Assembly: GCA_012518115.1 (NCBI GenBank)
Contig: JAAYTD010000014.1
Span: 1-64,000, forward strand
Origin: Ignavibacteria bacterium
Lineage (GTDB): Bacteria; Bacteroidota; Ignavibacteria; Kapaibacteriales; UBA2268
Length of the DNA stretch: 64,000 nt
Direction: 5' to 3'
Numbering within the stretch: the first letter of the stretch is position 1; each line of letters opens with the position of its first letter. This document shows positions 34,325-43,962 of the stretch, one piece after another. The notes under the pieces are model-generated. The model saw nothing but the letters and a program-made list of their open reading frames with translations, searched no databases and had not been told where the DNA came from. A program made the position numbers and the translations under genes.

Positions 34325-35176
34325 TTATGAATTAAAAAAATTAATTGTTAAATCAATAGTAGTATCTAAAATATGATTTGATTTTTCAAACGGATGTTTT
34401 ATACCAAATGTATGATTTCCATGCTTAATAAACTCAAGACGTGAAAGAGATTTATTAGATGCTTCATATAAAATATTAGCAGCTTTAGGCGACACCGTTG
34501 CATCAATATCGCCGTGGATTATTAAGTATGGAATTTCTAAACGAGAGACAGCAGCAGCTACTGATTTTTCTCCTACATAAGTTAAGCGATCCGTTAAAAA
34601 CTCAAGATTTAATCGGAAAAGTTGTTGTGTAGAATTATCATAAAATTCTTTTAGACCTAATTCAAACCATTTTTTCTTTTGTTTTTCAGTATAAATATCA
34701 AAATCAAAAATAGAATTTATTGTAACAAGTTTTTTTACAGATGTATTAGAATCTGCTACTATTATTGCTAAAGCACCACCTAAAGAATGACCAACAAGAT
34801 AAATATCGCCGTTCCATGTATTTGATTCTTCAGCAGTTAAAACTTTACCGCTTATAATATGCTGAATGAAAGTATTTATTTCAGAAATTTCTTGCGAAAC
34901 AGTATTCCGTGCAAAACGCTCCATATCAAATAAACTTTTTTGACGATCTAAAAGAGTGTTTAAAGAAAAATCAATAGAAGAACTAATATAACCGGCTTCT
35001 GTAAGCTTTTGAGAAAAATAAGGAAAAAATCCCCAATCTTTAAAAGCACGAAATCCATGTATTAATAAAACTAAAGGCACTTTATTTGTGCTTTGAGATG
35101 CAGCTTTTTGCGGGAAATAGAGGTCGCAACAAGTTATCTCATTTTGTAAGTTAGTAAATCTATACTCTCGTTTCAT
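34325..35176 (-). CDS. Alpha/beta-hydrolase (serine hydrolase, esterase-like)
   Basis: The 283-residue cytosolic protein has the hydrolase fold: PLVLLIHGFRAFKDWGFFPY (oxyanion HG, residues about 34-53), nucleophile Ser in IYLVGHSLGGALAI (GHSLGG, about 123-136), the acid strand YLIIHGDIDATVSP (Asp about 235), and catalytic His in KHGNHTFGIKHPF (about 258-270). No signal peptide is present. Substrate is unknown; relatives include acyl-CoA or cinnamoyl-type esterases. It sits 27 nt downstream of an ABC ATPase gene and 12 nt upstream of a lipoprotein gene. Confidence 0.85.
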   Translation of the reverse strand: MKREYRFTNLQNEITCCDLYFPQKAASQSTNKVPLVLLIHGFRAFKDWGFFPYFSQKLTEAGYISSSIDFSLNTLLDRQKSLFDMERFARNTVSQEISEINTFIQHIISGKVLTAEESNTWNGDIYLVGHSLGGALAIIVADSNTSVKKLVTINSIFDFDIYTEKQKKKWFELGLKEFYDNSTQQLFRLNLEFLTDRLTYVGEKSVAAAVSRLEIPYLIIHGDIDATVSPKAANILYEASNKSLSRLEFIKHGNHTFGIKHPFEKSNHILDTTIDLTINFFNS

Positions 35177-35203
35177 AAATACAAATATACAAAATTATAG
35201 ATG

Positions 35204-36109
35204 TTAATTAATGATTTCGCTACATTTATCGATAAAAATTTCATGCATACTTGGTGTTTCCACTGAAAATTTTGTAATTTCAACTAAGTTGTTAATTTCT
35301 TCTAAAAACTTCTTTGTATTAAAATCAGGTGAATTAACTTTTAAAACTGCACGATTGTTAGTTTCCGTTACAAGTGATAATTCAGGGAATTGATTAAGAT
35401 CAAACATATCTCCTGAAAATTCTAATATAATTGTATTTTTTGAATATGAGTTTTTTATATCAGAAATTGCACCATTGAGAACAACTTTTCCTTTATTTAT
35501 CATACATACTTCATCGCATAGCTCTTCAGCATGAGCCATAATGTGTGTTGATAAAATGAAAGTTTTACCTAAACTTTTTTGTTCTAAAATGATATTTTTC
35601 AATAATTCCATATTTACAGGATCAAAACCTGAAAAAGGTTCGTCTAATATAATGAAATCAGGCGAATGAAGTATTGTTGAAATAAATTGAATTTTTTGCT
35701 GCATACCTTTTGAGAGCTCTTCAATTTTTTTATTTTGCCAGCCACTAGCTCCTAATTTTTCTAACCAGTAAATAGCTTCTTTTTTAGCTTTTTTACGTGG
35801 CATTCCTTTAAGTTCTGCAAAATAAGTAAGTTGTTCTAAAACTTTTGGCTTTTTATAGAGACCTCTTTCTTCAGGTAGATATCCGATGTTATTTTGTGAG
35901 ACTGACGAAACAACTTGGTCGAAAAGTTTTATTTCGCCACTATCAGCATTGAAAATATTGCATATCATTCGTAAAATTGTAGTCTTACCAGCTCCGTTAG
36001 GTCCGAGAAGTCCAAAAATAGTACCTGCTTTTACTGAAAAAGATACATTGTTTACAGCGGTATAATTACCAAATTTTTTTGTAACATTTTCGAGTTTAAG
36101 TATTTCCAT
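35204..36109 (-). CDS. ABC transporter ATP-binding protein (NatA/DUF4162 type), no permease adjacent
   Basis: The 301-residue ATPase has an intact set of motifs: Walker A GPNGAGKT (about 35-42), Q-loop region NIGYLPEERGLYKK, signature LSKGM (about 133-137), Walker B FIILDEPFSGFDP, and switch His in LSTHIMAHAEEL. The C-terminal 80 residues form the DUF4162 domain common in NatA-type export ATPases. The partner permease (NatB/ABC-2 type) normally lies next to such genes; none is found on either side here. The gene heads a short minus-strand unit with the hydrolase and lipoprotein genes. Confidence 0.9.
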   Translation of the reverse strand: MEILKLENVTKKFGNYTAVNNVSFSVKAGTIFGLLGPNGAGKTTILRMICNIFNADSGEIKLFDQVVSSVSQNNIGYLPEERGLYKKPKVLEQLTYFAELKGMPRKKAKKEAIYWLEKLGASGWQNKKIEELSKGMQQKIQFISTILHSPDFIILDEPFSGFDPVNMELLKNIILEQKSLGKTFILSTHIMAHAEELCDEVCMINKGKVVLNGAISDIKNSYSKNTIILEFSGDMFDLNQFPELSLVTETNNRAVLKVNSPDFNTKKFLEEINNLVEITKFSVETPSMHEIFIDKCSEIIN

Positions 36110-36347
36110 AATAAATCTCTGATTTTTTACATCTAATAAAATCTGATATAAAGATACAAAAATACAATAAATTTATGATTTAATTTGTAAAGTTTGTGTA
36201 ATTTTTATCAAAAACTAATAAATATAATAAAAATTGGATTTTTATTATTATTTTTATGAAAATAAAATAATGGATTTATAGATAAATTTGTAACAAAACT
36301 TCATTTTTTGTGTCTTTATATTATGCCATTAATATTACTTAACAACT

Positions 36348-39300
36348 ATGAAAAGAAATATATTTTTATTAATTATAATTTTATTTTGTGCTTCTAATTT
36401 ATTGGCTCAGCCGACGAATGACTACATAAATAATATGGAAGGGACGACATTTGTGTTTTCCGTTCCTCCAATTGTATCTAGTGTTGATAAGTCAGAAGAT
36501 GAAGTTGTTATTACTATTATTTCGCAAGAACATACGAACGTGAATGTTACTGCGCGCTATGGTTTTGTAAAGCTTTTAGAGATGAAACCATTTGAAAAAG
36601 TAACTGTTTCCTTACCTACTTATGCTGCTTTTCCTTATCAAAAATCTTCTAAAGATAAAGTAGTAGAAGAAGCAATATATGATGCTGCAATCCGTATTGA
36701 AGCAACAAAACCTATAAGTGTTAGTGTTGCTGTCAAAAATGATAAAGGAGGTGAAGGGTTTGCTGTCCTTCCTATTGAAAGCTTAGGACGAAAATATATC
36801 GTATCTTCGTTTAATGATGCTTCAAATTATTATTCTGATGCAGAAAGTTTGCCGAGTATTGTAGCAATTACCGCTAATTATGGAAATACTCATGTACGTT
36901 TCAAATTAGGTGGGAATTTAGAAACAAAAACTGCAGGTGGTGTACCAGTTGGTAATGAAATTTCTGCAATTCTTTCGCCAGGCGAGGTTTGGGTAATTTC
37001 TTCAAGTGGTGCTAATGCTGATTTAAGTGGTAGTAAAATTGAAGCTAATTTGCCGATTTCTGTAGTTTCAGCTAATCAATGTACTAATATTCCGTTAGAT
37101 AATCCGCCTTGTAACTATATAGTTGAGATGGAGCTACCTGTAAATACATACGGAAAAGTTTTTTTAGTGCCTGTTTTTCCTGATAGGAAATTTAGTCCTC
37201 TTTTAAGAGTATTTGCTAAAGAACCTAATACTACAATTGAAATTATAAATGAAAATAAAGAAAAGAAAATCATTCCAAATACAAATAATATGATACATTC
37301 AGGGTATTTGGAGTTTCGTATTAATGCACCAAATTCTTCAAAACCTGCATTTATTATATCAGATAAACCTATTTCAATTACGCTTTATAATTCGGGGTCA
37401 GGTGAAGATAATATAGAAGCGTCTTCTCAAGTTACAGCTTCACCTTTTCAAATGGTATTAATTCCTCATGAGCAAGAATTAGAAAGCTATTTGTTTGCAA
37501 TTCCTGAGAGTAACGGTGAAAAATTATTTGAGGAAAACATAGCTTGCTTAATAACTGAATTAAATGTTTCAGAAGTTGAGGATAAAAATTTTAAAATACA
37601 GGATAATTTTAAATTCGGTGAATTTAATGGAGTTTCGTGGCATTGGGGAGCTCCAAGCATTATTCAAAGAGGCGATATGCTGTCATTTGCAGGTACTTTA
37701 GATAGTGGTAAAAAATGTGTTGCTGCATTTTATGATATAAATACGCTTTCAACTTGCCAAATTGTATCAGATAGGAAATTTGCTCTTTATCTTTATGGAC
37801 AATCTCGCGGCGCTGGTGCGTATGGCACTATTGCAGGTATGGGATTAAAAGATTTGACAAGTAATGATAGCTTAGCACCTGTGCCGACTTGGGAAATGTT
37901 ATGTGGCGGAAATGTTGTTGGTACTATAGAAGATAAACCTGAAAACGAAGAAAATCGTTCTAACTTAACTTTACCAATATTTTATGCCTTGGAAAGTTTT
38001 AATTATGACAAACAATTTTCTCAAATTATTCCCGGAGTAACAAGTGTAGCAAATTGGAAATTATTTGTGCGTGATAAGAATCAAGATGCTAAAGCTGTAA
38101 TAAAATTTAGCGATAAAGCAGGAAATGATACAACTATAACTATAGAATATGTAGCTCCAAAAATTTCTATAAATCCTCAAAAAACTAATTTTAATATAGT
38201 AAAATTAAATGACATACGAACAAAAGACGTAAACATACAAAACAATTCTAAAAGTCCATTTTTTGTAGAAAAAATTTATTTTAAGAATAAAACACAATAT
38301 TTTCAAATTCTAAATCCACCTTTAGGCGAAATTCTTCCGAATGAAATTAAGCAATTTCAAGTACAATTTATTGCAGAGAAAAAAGGAGTTTTTTGTGATA
38401 CAATTGTAGTTGAAGATAGTTGTGCAGCACGTGATATGGCTTCTTTTGAAGCGGTAGTGGATAATGCAGAAATTTTTGCACAAGATTTAAATTTTGGAGA
38501 ACAGCTAATCAAAACTAAGACGAAAAAAGAATGTTACGTTAGAAATAATGGCAATTGTGAACTTAAAATTTACGAAGTAATTCTTCCCAAAAATAGCGTT
38601 TTTACAGTTGATTTTCCTGAAGAATTTAGCCCAGAAAAACCAATAGTGTTAGAAAAAGGTAAAATGATGAAGTTTATAGTTACTTTCATACCTTCTGAAA
38701 CTAAACATTATATTGATTCGCTGATATTTATTTCTGATGCTTTTGGTGTAGATAGTATTACGGTTATTAATGCTATTGGAGTAGATCCGGGATTAGTAGC
38801 AGAATCATACAATTGGGGAAAACGCAGAATATATCGTGATGAATTTCCGGTAAAAGCACAGCCAGTAGAAAACGGACATAATGGAATACGACTTTCTAAT
38901 AAGAGTGATTTTGATATAAAAATTGATACAGTTTATATTGTTGATGAAACAGGAAGTAAAAGTGGTTTTATTTTTGATGATATAGCTTTGAAGTCGCTTA
39001 TTGGAAAAATATTAAAACCGCACCAAGATTATATTCTTCCTGTAGATTTTCTGCCTACGGAATTGAAAGAATATGTAGTGCGAGTGCGATATGTTTCTGA
39101 GACAGGGAAAACTTCTCATTCAAGATTAGAAGGTAAAGGAGTTGTGCCAAACTATAATATAATTTATGAAAATTTTGATACTTTACTAATTAATAATTTT
39201 GAATATCCACAAGTAAAAACAATTTCTATTGAAAATTTGAAAACAAATTATGAAAAAGATAATTTTAAATTTGATGATACTTTGACAATATTTTCAATAG

Positions 39301-40574
39301 AAAGTCCAGATAATTCTGTCTTAAACAATGAATATAGTATATCGGGATTTAAAAGTAATATTGGCGGAAGTGTTTTTCCTATAAAATTGGAGCCGGGAGA
39401 AGTATTTAATTTTACTTGTAGCTTTGTTCCGCCTAAAATAGGCGAAAATATTGCAAAACTTTCAGTAAAATCTAATGCTTTGGAAGATAAAGAAATTGAA
39501 ATAAAAGGCTATGGAACGGGCAAAAGTATTTTATGTCAAAGCGAAAAACTTACTTTATGTCGCGGTGAAAAAGGAGTAGTGAATTGTTTGATAAAAAACA
39601 ATAGCTCTTCGGTTGTTACCTTAAATAATTTTTATTTATCGAATAAAACTACAGTTTTTTCTATAAAAGGTAATTTAGAAAATATATTACTAGCTCCTAA
39701 TGAGGTTAAAAGAGTTGAAATATTATTTGAGCCGAAAACTTTAGGGAACTATGAAGAATATCTATACTTTAATATCGGGACAAAAGGATATCAAACATCA
39801 GATTCAGTTGCTATTTTTGCATCTTCTGAGCTATCTCGGCGATTTGTAGAAATTATTCCTTCACATAATAAAATTAACATAAGTACTCCATTTATAGCAA
39901 AAATAAATTTACTTGACGGCATAGAACTCGAAAAGTTTTTACTAGATAAATTTATGATAAAAGTGTCTTATAATTCTGATATACTATTGCCTCAATTGTT
40001 TAATATATCTATTGGACCATTATTAGCAGGTAAATTTATTATTGATAAAACAGATTTTAATTTGTCGAAAAAAGAAATCTATATCTACGTACGAAATATT
40101 TCGGATCAAATTCTTGCAGGTGCAGGAGAAATGCTATCTATTCCATTTTCAACATTTTTTCCGTTAAGTGCTAATAATAGCGTTGATATTTCTGTAGATA
40201 TTAATACATATAATGACTGTATTACTTTTGTGCCCGATGCTATTAATGTTGTTTTAGATGATGTTTGTGCTTATGAACTAAGGCGATTAAATATTTCTAA
40301 TACAAAGTATCAACTTGAGATAAAGGCTTCTAATCCTGTAGTAGAGAACGAAGTAAAAGTTGAATTTGGAATTGGGCTGAACAAAGCGGGAAAAACTCAA
40401 ATTATGTTATATTCAAACGACGGACTTTTAATATCTAATCCAGTCAATGATTATTTAGAAAGTGGAAAATATGAATTGATTTTCAACACTTCATCACTAG
40501 CTTCAGGCGTTTATTACTTTGTTATAAAATCCGCTCATTTTTATAAAACTGTTAAATTTGTTTATCAAAAGTAA
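36348..40574 (+). CDS. Large surface protein: IgGFc-binding-like N-terminus, choice-of-anchor domains, T9SS sorting domain
   Basis: The 1408-residue protein has a signal peptide (residues 4-20, ending NLLAQ). Residues about 25-500 resemble the IgGFc-binding N-terminal fold (GTTFVFSVPPIVSSVDKSED, ARYGFVKLLEMKPFEKVTVS, RIEATKPISVSVAVKNDKGG, EGFAVLPIESLGRKYIVSSF). From about 600 to 1250 there are choice-of-anchor D-like repeats (AQDLNFGEQLIKTKTKKECY, then LPKNSVFTVDFPEEF; FEYPQVKTISIENLKTNYEK). The final 85 residues are a T9SS sorting domain (VEVEFG-like start, QIMLYSNDGLLISNPVND, ending YYFVIKSAHFYKTVKFVYQ). It shares design with the 1628-residue protein at 16401. A surface scaffold or adhesin is likely; no enzyme motif is seen. 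Confidence 0.82.
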   Translation: MKRNIFLLIIILFCASNLLAQPTNDYINNMEGTTFVFSVPPIVSSVDKSEDEVVITIISQEHTNVNVTARYGFVKLLEMKPFEKVTVSLPTYAAFPYQKSSKDKVVEEAIYDAAIRIEATKPISVSVAVKNDKGGEGFAVLPIESLGRKYIVSSFNDASNYYSDAESLPSIVAITANYGNTHVRFKLGGNLETKTAGGVPVGNEISAILSPGEVWVISSSGANADLSGSKIEANLPISVVSANQCTNIPLDNPPCNYIVEMELPVNTYGKVFLVPVFPDRKFSPLLRVFAKEPNTTIEIINENKEKKIIPNTNNMIHSGYLEFRINAPNSSKPAFIISDKPISITLYNSGSGEDNIEASSQVTASPFQMVLIPHEQELESYLFAIPESNGEKLFEENIACLITELNVSEVEDKNFKIQDNFKFGEFNGVSWHWGAPSIIQRGDMLSFAGTLDSGKKCVAAFYDINTLSTCQIVSDRKFALYLYGQSRGAGAYGTIAGMGLKDLTSNDSLAPVPTWEMLCGGNVVGTIEDKPENEENRSNLTLPIFYALESFNYDKQFSQIIPGVTSVANWKLFVRDKNQDAKAVIKFSDKAGNDTTITIEYVAPKISINPQKTNFNIVKLNDIRTKDVNIQNNSKSPFFVEKIYFKNKTQYFQILNPPLGEILPNEIKQFQVQFIAEKKGVFCDTIVVEDSCAARDMASFEAVVDNAEIFAQDLNFGEQLIKTKTKKECYVRNNGNCELKIYEVILPKNSVFTVDFPEEFSPEKPIVLEKGKMMKFIVTFIPSETKHYIDSLIFISDAFGVDSITVINAIGVDPGLVAESYNWGKRRIYRDEFPVKAQPVENGHNGIRLSNKSDFDIKIDTVYIVDETGSKSGFIFDDIALKSLIGKILKPHQDYILPVDFLPTELKEYVVRVRYVSETGKTSHSRLEGKGVVPNYNIIYENFDTLLINNFEYPQVKTISIENLKTNYEKDNFKFDDTLTIFSIESPDNSVLNNEYSISGFKSNIGGSVFPIKLEPGEVFNFTCSFVPPKIGENIAKLSVKSNALEDKEIEIKGYGTGKSILCQSEKLTLCRGEKGVVNCLIKNNSSSVVTLNNFYLSNKTTVFSIKGNLENILLAPNEVKRVEILFEPKTLGNYEEYLYFNIGTKGYQTSDSVAIFASSELSRRFVEIIPSHNKINISTPFIAKINLLDGIELEKFLLDKFMIKVSYNSDILLPQLFNISIGPLLAGKFIIDKTDFNLSKKEIYIYVRNISDQILAGAGEMLSIPFSTFFPLSANNSVDISVDINTYNDCITFVPDAINVVLDDVCAYELRRLNISNTKYQLEIKASNPVVENEVKVEFGIGLNKAGKTQIMLYSNDGLLISNPVNDYLESGKYELIFNTSSLASGVYYFVIKSAHFYKTVKFVYQK

Positions 40575-40646
40575 AAATTGTCCAAGATTAAATTATAATA
40601 ATTCATATATTTTACAAATTACTACAATTATGTGAAATTTATTTTG

Positions 40647-40654
40647 TATTTTTG
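40647..40654 (+). promoter_or_regulatory. Candidate -7 box for murA
   Basis: TATTTTTG fits the TAnnTTTG -7 consensus and sits 30 nt before the murA start. No clear -33 box was found at the expected distance. Confidence 0.35.
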
Positions 40655-40684
40655 CATTTAACATAAAAAAATACAGGTAAATTA

Positions 40685-41950
40685 ATGGATAAGCTAGTAA
40701 TACAGGGTGGCAATAAACTATGTGGTAGAATCAAAGTTTCTGGTGCGAAAAATGGTTCTTTGGCTTTAATGCCTGCGACAATTTTATCGCCCGGCACATA
40801 TCATTTAACTAACACTCCTAACTTACGTGATGTTTGGACGATGTCCCGCCTAATGACCGCTCTCGGTGCTTTTTGTGAATTGAATGGTAATGATTTATTT
40901 ATAGATACTCGTGAGTTAAATTCAACGGAAGCGCCTTATGAACACGTAAAAAATATGCGTGCTTCTTTTTATGTTCTTGGACCACTTTTAGCAAGATTTG
41001 GCGAAGCAAGAGTGTCATTGCCCGGCGGTTGTGCTTGGGGACCGCGTCCTGTTGATTTACATATCAAAGGAATGGAGCGCTTAGGAGCGGATGTAAAGTT
41101 AGAAAACGGCTATGTTGTTGCTAAAGCTAAACAATTGACAGGAACTAAAATTCACCTTGATATTTCAAGTGTAGGAGCTACAGGAAATATTTTAATGGCA
41201 GCTACGTTAGCGAAAGGTACAACTTTAATTTCTAATGCAGCTACTGAACCTGAAATTACCGCGCTAGCTAGAATGTTAGTGAAAATGGGTGCAAAAATTG
41301 ATGGTATTGGTACAGCTATACTTGAAATAGAAGGCGTTACGAATTTGAAACCAGTTGATGAAACGACCATTCCAGATAGAATAGAAGCTGCTACATATCT
41401 TATAGCAACTGCTGCAACAGGTGGAAAGATAGATTTAGAAAATGTGAATCCATATCATTTAACTTCTGTTATAGCTAAACTTGAAGAATGTGGTTGCGAA
41501 GTTGATGTAAATTCAGATAGTATCTTTTTGAAAGCCGCTGAAAAAATCTTACCTACCGATATAACAACGGCAGTATATCCGGGTATCCCTACTGATATTC
41601 AGCCACAATGGACAGCATTAATGGCGGCTGCTTCGGAAGGAAACTCTAAAGTTATTGATGTAGTATATACAGACAGATTTAAACATATTCCTGAGCTAAT
41701 GCGTTTAGGCGCTGATATTGATGTTATTGATAACTCTGCATTTATAAAAGCTGGTAAAAAATTGACAGGAGCTACAGTTATGGCGTCGGACTTAAGAGCA
41801 GGCGCTGCTTTAGTAGTTGCTGCTTTAGCTGCTGAAGGTACTTCAGAAATTTTGCGAGTTTATCATATAGATAGAGGATATGAAAGTATTGAAAATAAAT
41901 TGACTGCACTTGGAGCAAATATAAAAAGAGTGAAAACGGAGTTGATATAA
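40685..41950 (+). CDS. murA: UDP-N-acetylglucosamine 1-carboxyvinyltransferase
   Basis: MurA transfers enolpyruvate from PEP to UDP-GlcNAc, the first committed step of peptidoglycan synthesis. The 421-residue length is normal. Seen motifs include KVSGAKNGSLALMPA (Lys22/Asn23, substrate binding), NLRDVWTM, the active-site loop PGGCAWGPRPVDLH with catalytic Cys116 (the fosfomycin target), DISSVGATGNILMAA, IPDRIEAATYL and GIPTDIQPQWTAL. The loop reads CAWGPRP where CAIGxRP is more usual. It is monocistronic and convergent with prmC, whose stop lies 13 bp away. Confidence 0.97.
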   Translation: MDKLVIQGGNKLCGRIKVSGAKNGSLALMPATILSPGTYHLTNTPNLRDVWTMSRLMTALGAFCELNGNDLFIDTRELNSTEAPYEHVKNMRASFYVLGPLLARFGEARVSLPGGCAWGPRPVDLHIKGMERLGADVKLENGYVVAKAKQLTGTKIHLDISSVGATGNILMAATLAKGTTLISNAATEPEITALARMLVKMGAKIDGIGTAILEIEGVTNLKPVDETTIPDRIEAATYLIATAATGGKIDLENVNPYHLTSVIAKLEECGCEVDVNSDSIFLKAAEKILPTDITTAVYPGIPTDIQPQWTALMAAASEGNSKVIDVVYTDRFKHIPELMRLGADIDVIDNSAFIKAGKKLTGATVMASDLRAGAALVVAALAAEGTSEILRVYHIDRGYESIENKLTALGANIKRVKTELI

Positions 41951-41963
41951 AGGGAAATAGCTA

Positions 41964-42806
41964 TTAAAAATTAATTTCTTCTAAAAACAAAATACGCTCT
42001 AAACCATATATATCTTTGATAATATTTGGCTTGGCAACATTTGTAAATATTTTCTGTATTTCATCTTTTAATGTTGTTTCAATTTCTAAAAATATACTTC
42101 CTTTGTTATTTAGTAATAAAGGAAGTTTTTTTTCAATTAATTTGTAAAAATAAAGTCCGTCCTCTCCATCTGTAATTGCATCTTTCGGTTCAAAAAAAAT
42201 TTCAGGTTCTAATTGCATATAGTTAACTAACGGTACATATGGGGGATTGCTTATTATTACATCAAACTTTGTTTTTGGTAAGTAGTTTTCTAAACTTTCT
42301 GCAACAAATTGTACATTTTCAATATGAAGTAAGTTCTTATTTTTGTTGGCAACTGAAATACTTTCTTTGCTTTTATCAATTCCTGTAACTTGTGAATTTG
42401 GTAAATTCTTAGCTATAGCTAGTGCTATGCAACCAGATCCAGTACCAATATCAAGAATAGTTTTGTTTTGTTTGTTTTTAATTTTTGAAAGAGTAAAATC
42501 AACTAATTCTTCTGTTTCTTGACGAGGAATTAAAACTTCATTTGTAATGAAGAGCTCCAGATCGTAAAATTGAACTTTTTCTTCAAGATATTGTAGCGGA
42601 ATTCTTTTTAATCTTTTAGCAACTAATTTATTAAATTCATCTATTTCTGAAGAAAGTAAGGATTTGTTTTTATTAATAAATAAATCAATAGATTTGCAAT
42701 TAAGCGCTTTACAAAGTAAAATTTTAGCATTTAATTCTGCAGATTCAATTCCTGCTTGAAGAAATTTTTGAGTGGTTTCTTTTAATATATCTTCTATCTT
42801 AGGCAT
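41964..42806 (-). CDS. prmC: Peptide chain release factor N5-glutamine methyltransferase
   Basis: PrmC methylates the Gln of the GGQ motif in release factors RF1 and RF2. The 280-residue protein has the N-terminal helical domain (LCKALNCKSIDLFINKNKSL) with RIPLQYLEEKVQFYDLELF, then VLIPRQETEELVDFTL, SAM-binding LDIGTGSGCIALAIAKNLP (about 117-135), and the substrate-binding NPPYVP (about 187-192). The gene starts within the last codons of the upstream degenerate ABC ATPase gene (8-nt overlap), so the two are translationally coupled. Confidence 0.95.
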   Translation of the reverse strand: MPKIEDILKETTQKFLQAGIESAELNAKILLCKALNCKSIDLFINKNKSLLSSEIDEFNKLVAKRLKRIPLQYLEEKVQFYDLELFITNEVLIPRQETEELVDFTLSKIKNKQNKTILDIGTGSGCIALAIAKNLPNSQVTGIDKSKESISVANKNKNLLHIENVQFVAESLENYLPKTKFDVIISNPPYVPLVNYMQLEPEIFFEPKDAITDGEDGLYFYKLIEKKLPLLLNNKGSIFLEIETTLKDEIQKIFTNVAKPNIIKDIYGLERILFLEEINF

Positions 42807-43896
42807 AAACTAAATCACCGGACATTATGCTCCAAGAAATATAAATTTCTTCCCCTACGTGATGGCTAGTTATTGGAGTAGTGTTAGAAGTTGATAAGAA
42901 AGTATAATTTAATTCTGAAATAACTATAAGCTTTCCATATTCTAATTCAACAAAATACTGTGTGTATTCTCCAACATAATCTTTTTGTACGATTTTTCCT
43001 TTTAATGAATTGTTTAGTGAGTTGGCGTCTTTTTCGTCGCTTAATATAATTCGTTCAGGACGTATTGCAAAAAATAATTCACGGTCTTTTTCTATTTCTT
43101 GATTTGTTTGCAGCTTGATTTTTACTTTGTCATCTAATAGAATAACATAATCTTCACCATGCACTTCAAGTATTTCAGCATAAAAGAAGTTAGTATTACT
43201 AATATAACTAGCTACAAAATATGTTCTTGGGTTTTCATATATAAATTCAGGGGTGGCACATTGATGAATAACACCATGTTGCATAATTGCCATTTTGTTA
43301 GATAGTGAAAAAGCATTTTCTATGCTATCAGTAATATAAATAAAAGTCTTATTTAATTTACTATGTAAACTTTTTAGTTCATAACGCATTTTTAATCTGT
43401 CTTTTCTATCTAAAAGTCTTAATGAATCGTCAAGTAAAAGTATTTTAGGATTGTTAATTAATGCGCGAGCTAAAGCAATTTTATATTTAGCTAAATTGTC
43501 AAGTTTACTTATGTTTTCTTTAGTATATTTTGAGAGCTCAAAAAATTCTATAGTGTCATTAACTAATCTGTATTTTTCAGACTTACTTATATTTTTATAG
43601 TTTAATCCGAATTCTATATTTTGGTATACATCGTAGTCGGGGAATAGTGCAAATGAACTGAAAATAGTATTAATATCACGTTTATATGCTTCTTGTTTTA
43701 CAAGATCTTCTCCGTCAAGCAAAATTTTACCGCTATCAGGTTTTTCAAGTCCAGCTATAATTCTCATAAGTGCTGTTTTACCAGAGCCACTTGGACCTAA
43801 AAAACAAAAAAAATCGCCATTTTCTATTTCAACATTTATTTTGTTTAAAACTATGCGTCTTCCGCTTTCTTTTGATAAATCTTGAATTTTCAGCAT
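42799..43896 (-). CDS. MalK/PotA-like ABC ATPase with degenerate catalytic motifs, no permease
   Basis: The 365-residue protein aligns over its length with sugar/polyamine importer ATPases, including a C-terminal TOBE-like domain (about 280-365, NSLKGKIVQKDYVGEYTQYF). Walker A is intact (GPSGSGKT, 34-41). The other motifs are altered: the Q-loop Gln is Ser80 (IFSSFALFP for VFQxYALFP), the LSGGQ signature is LDNLA (132-136), the Walker B Glu is Asp157 (ILLLDDS), and the switch His is Asp190 (YITDSIENAF for YVTHDQxEA). It may bind nucleotide but probably hydrolyses it poorly or not at all. No membrane or binding-protein gene is adjacent. It overlaps prmC by 8 nt and lies 66 nt beyond tRNA-Gln. 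Confidence 0.85.
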   Translation of the reverse strand: MLKIQDLSKESGRRIVLNKINVEIENGDFFCFLGPSGSGKTALMRIIAGLEKPDSGKILLDGEDLVKQEAYKRDINTIFSSFALFPDYDVYQNIEFGLNYKNISKSEKYRLVNDTIEFFELSKYTKENISKLDNLAKYKIALARALINNPKILLLDDSLRLLDRKDRLKMRYELKSLHSKLNKTFIYITDSIENAFSLSNKMAIMQHGVIHQCATPEFIYENPRTYFVASYISNTNFFYAEILEVHGEDYVILLDDKVKIKLQTNQEIEKDRELFFAIRPERIILSDEKDANSLNNSLKGKIVQKDYVGEYTQYFVELEYGKLIVISELNYTFLSTSNTTPITSHHVGEEIYISWSIMSGDLVYA

Positions 43897-43962
43897 ATTT
43901 TTAATGTGTTTTTTCTTGTAAAACTTCTTTAATATGTTTCATTAAAGGAGCTCTTTTATATG

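Noticed and set aside
43901-43942. 13-codon minus-strand frame just upstream of the degenerate ABC ATPase (possible leader peptide)
   Set aside because: No Shine-Dalgarno-like sequence precedes it on the minus strand, and no regulatory codon run or attenuator stem is visible; chance is likely.
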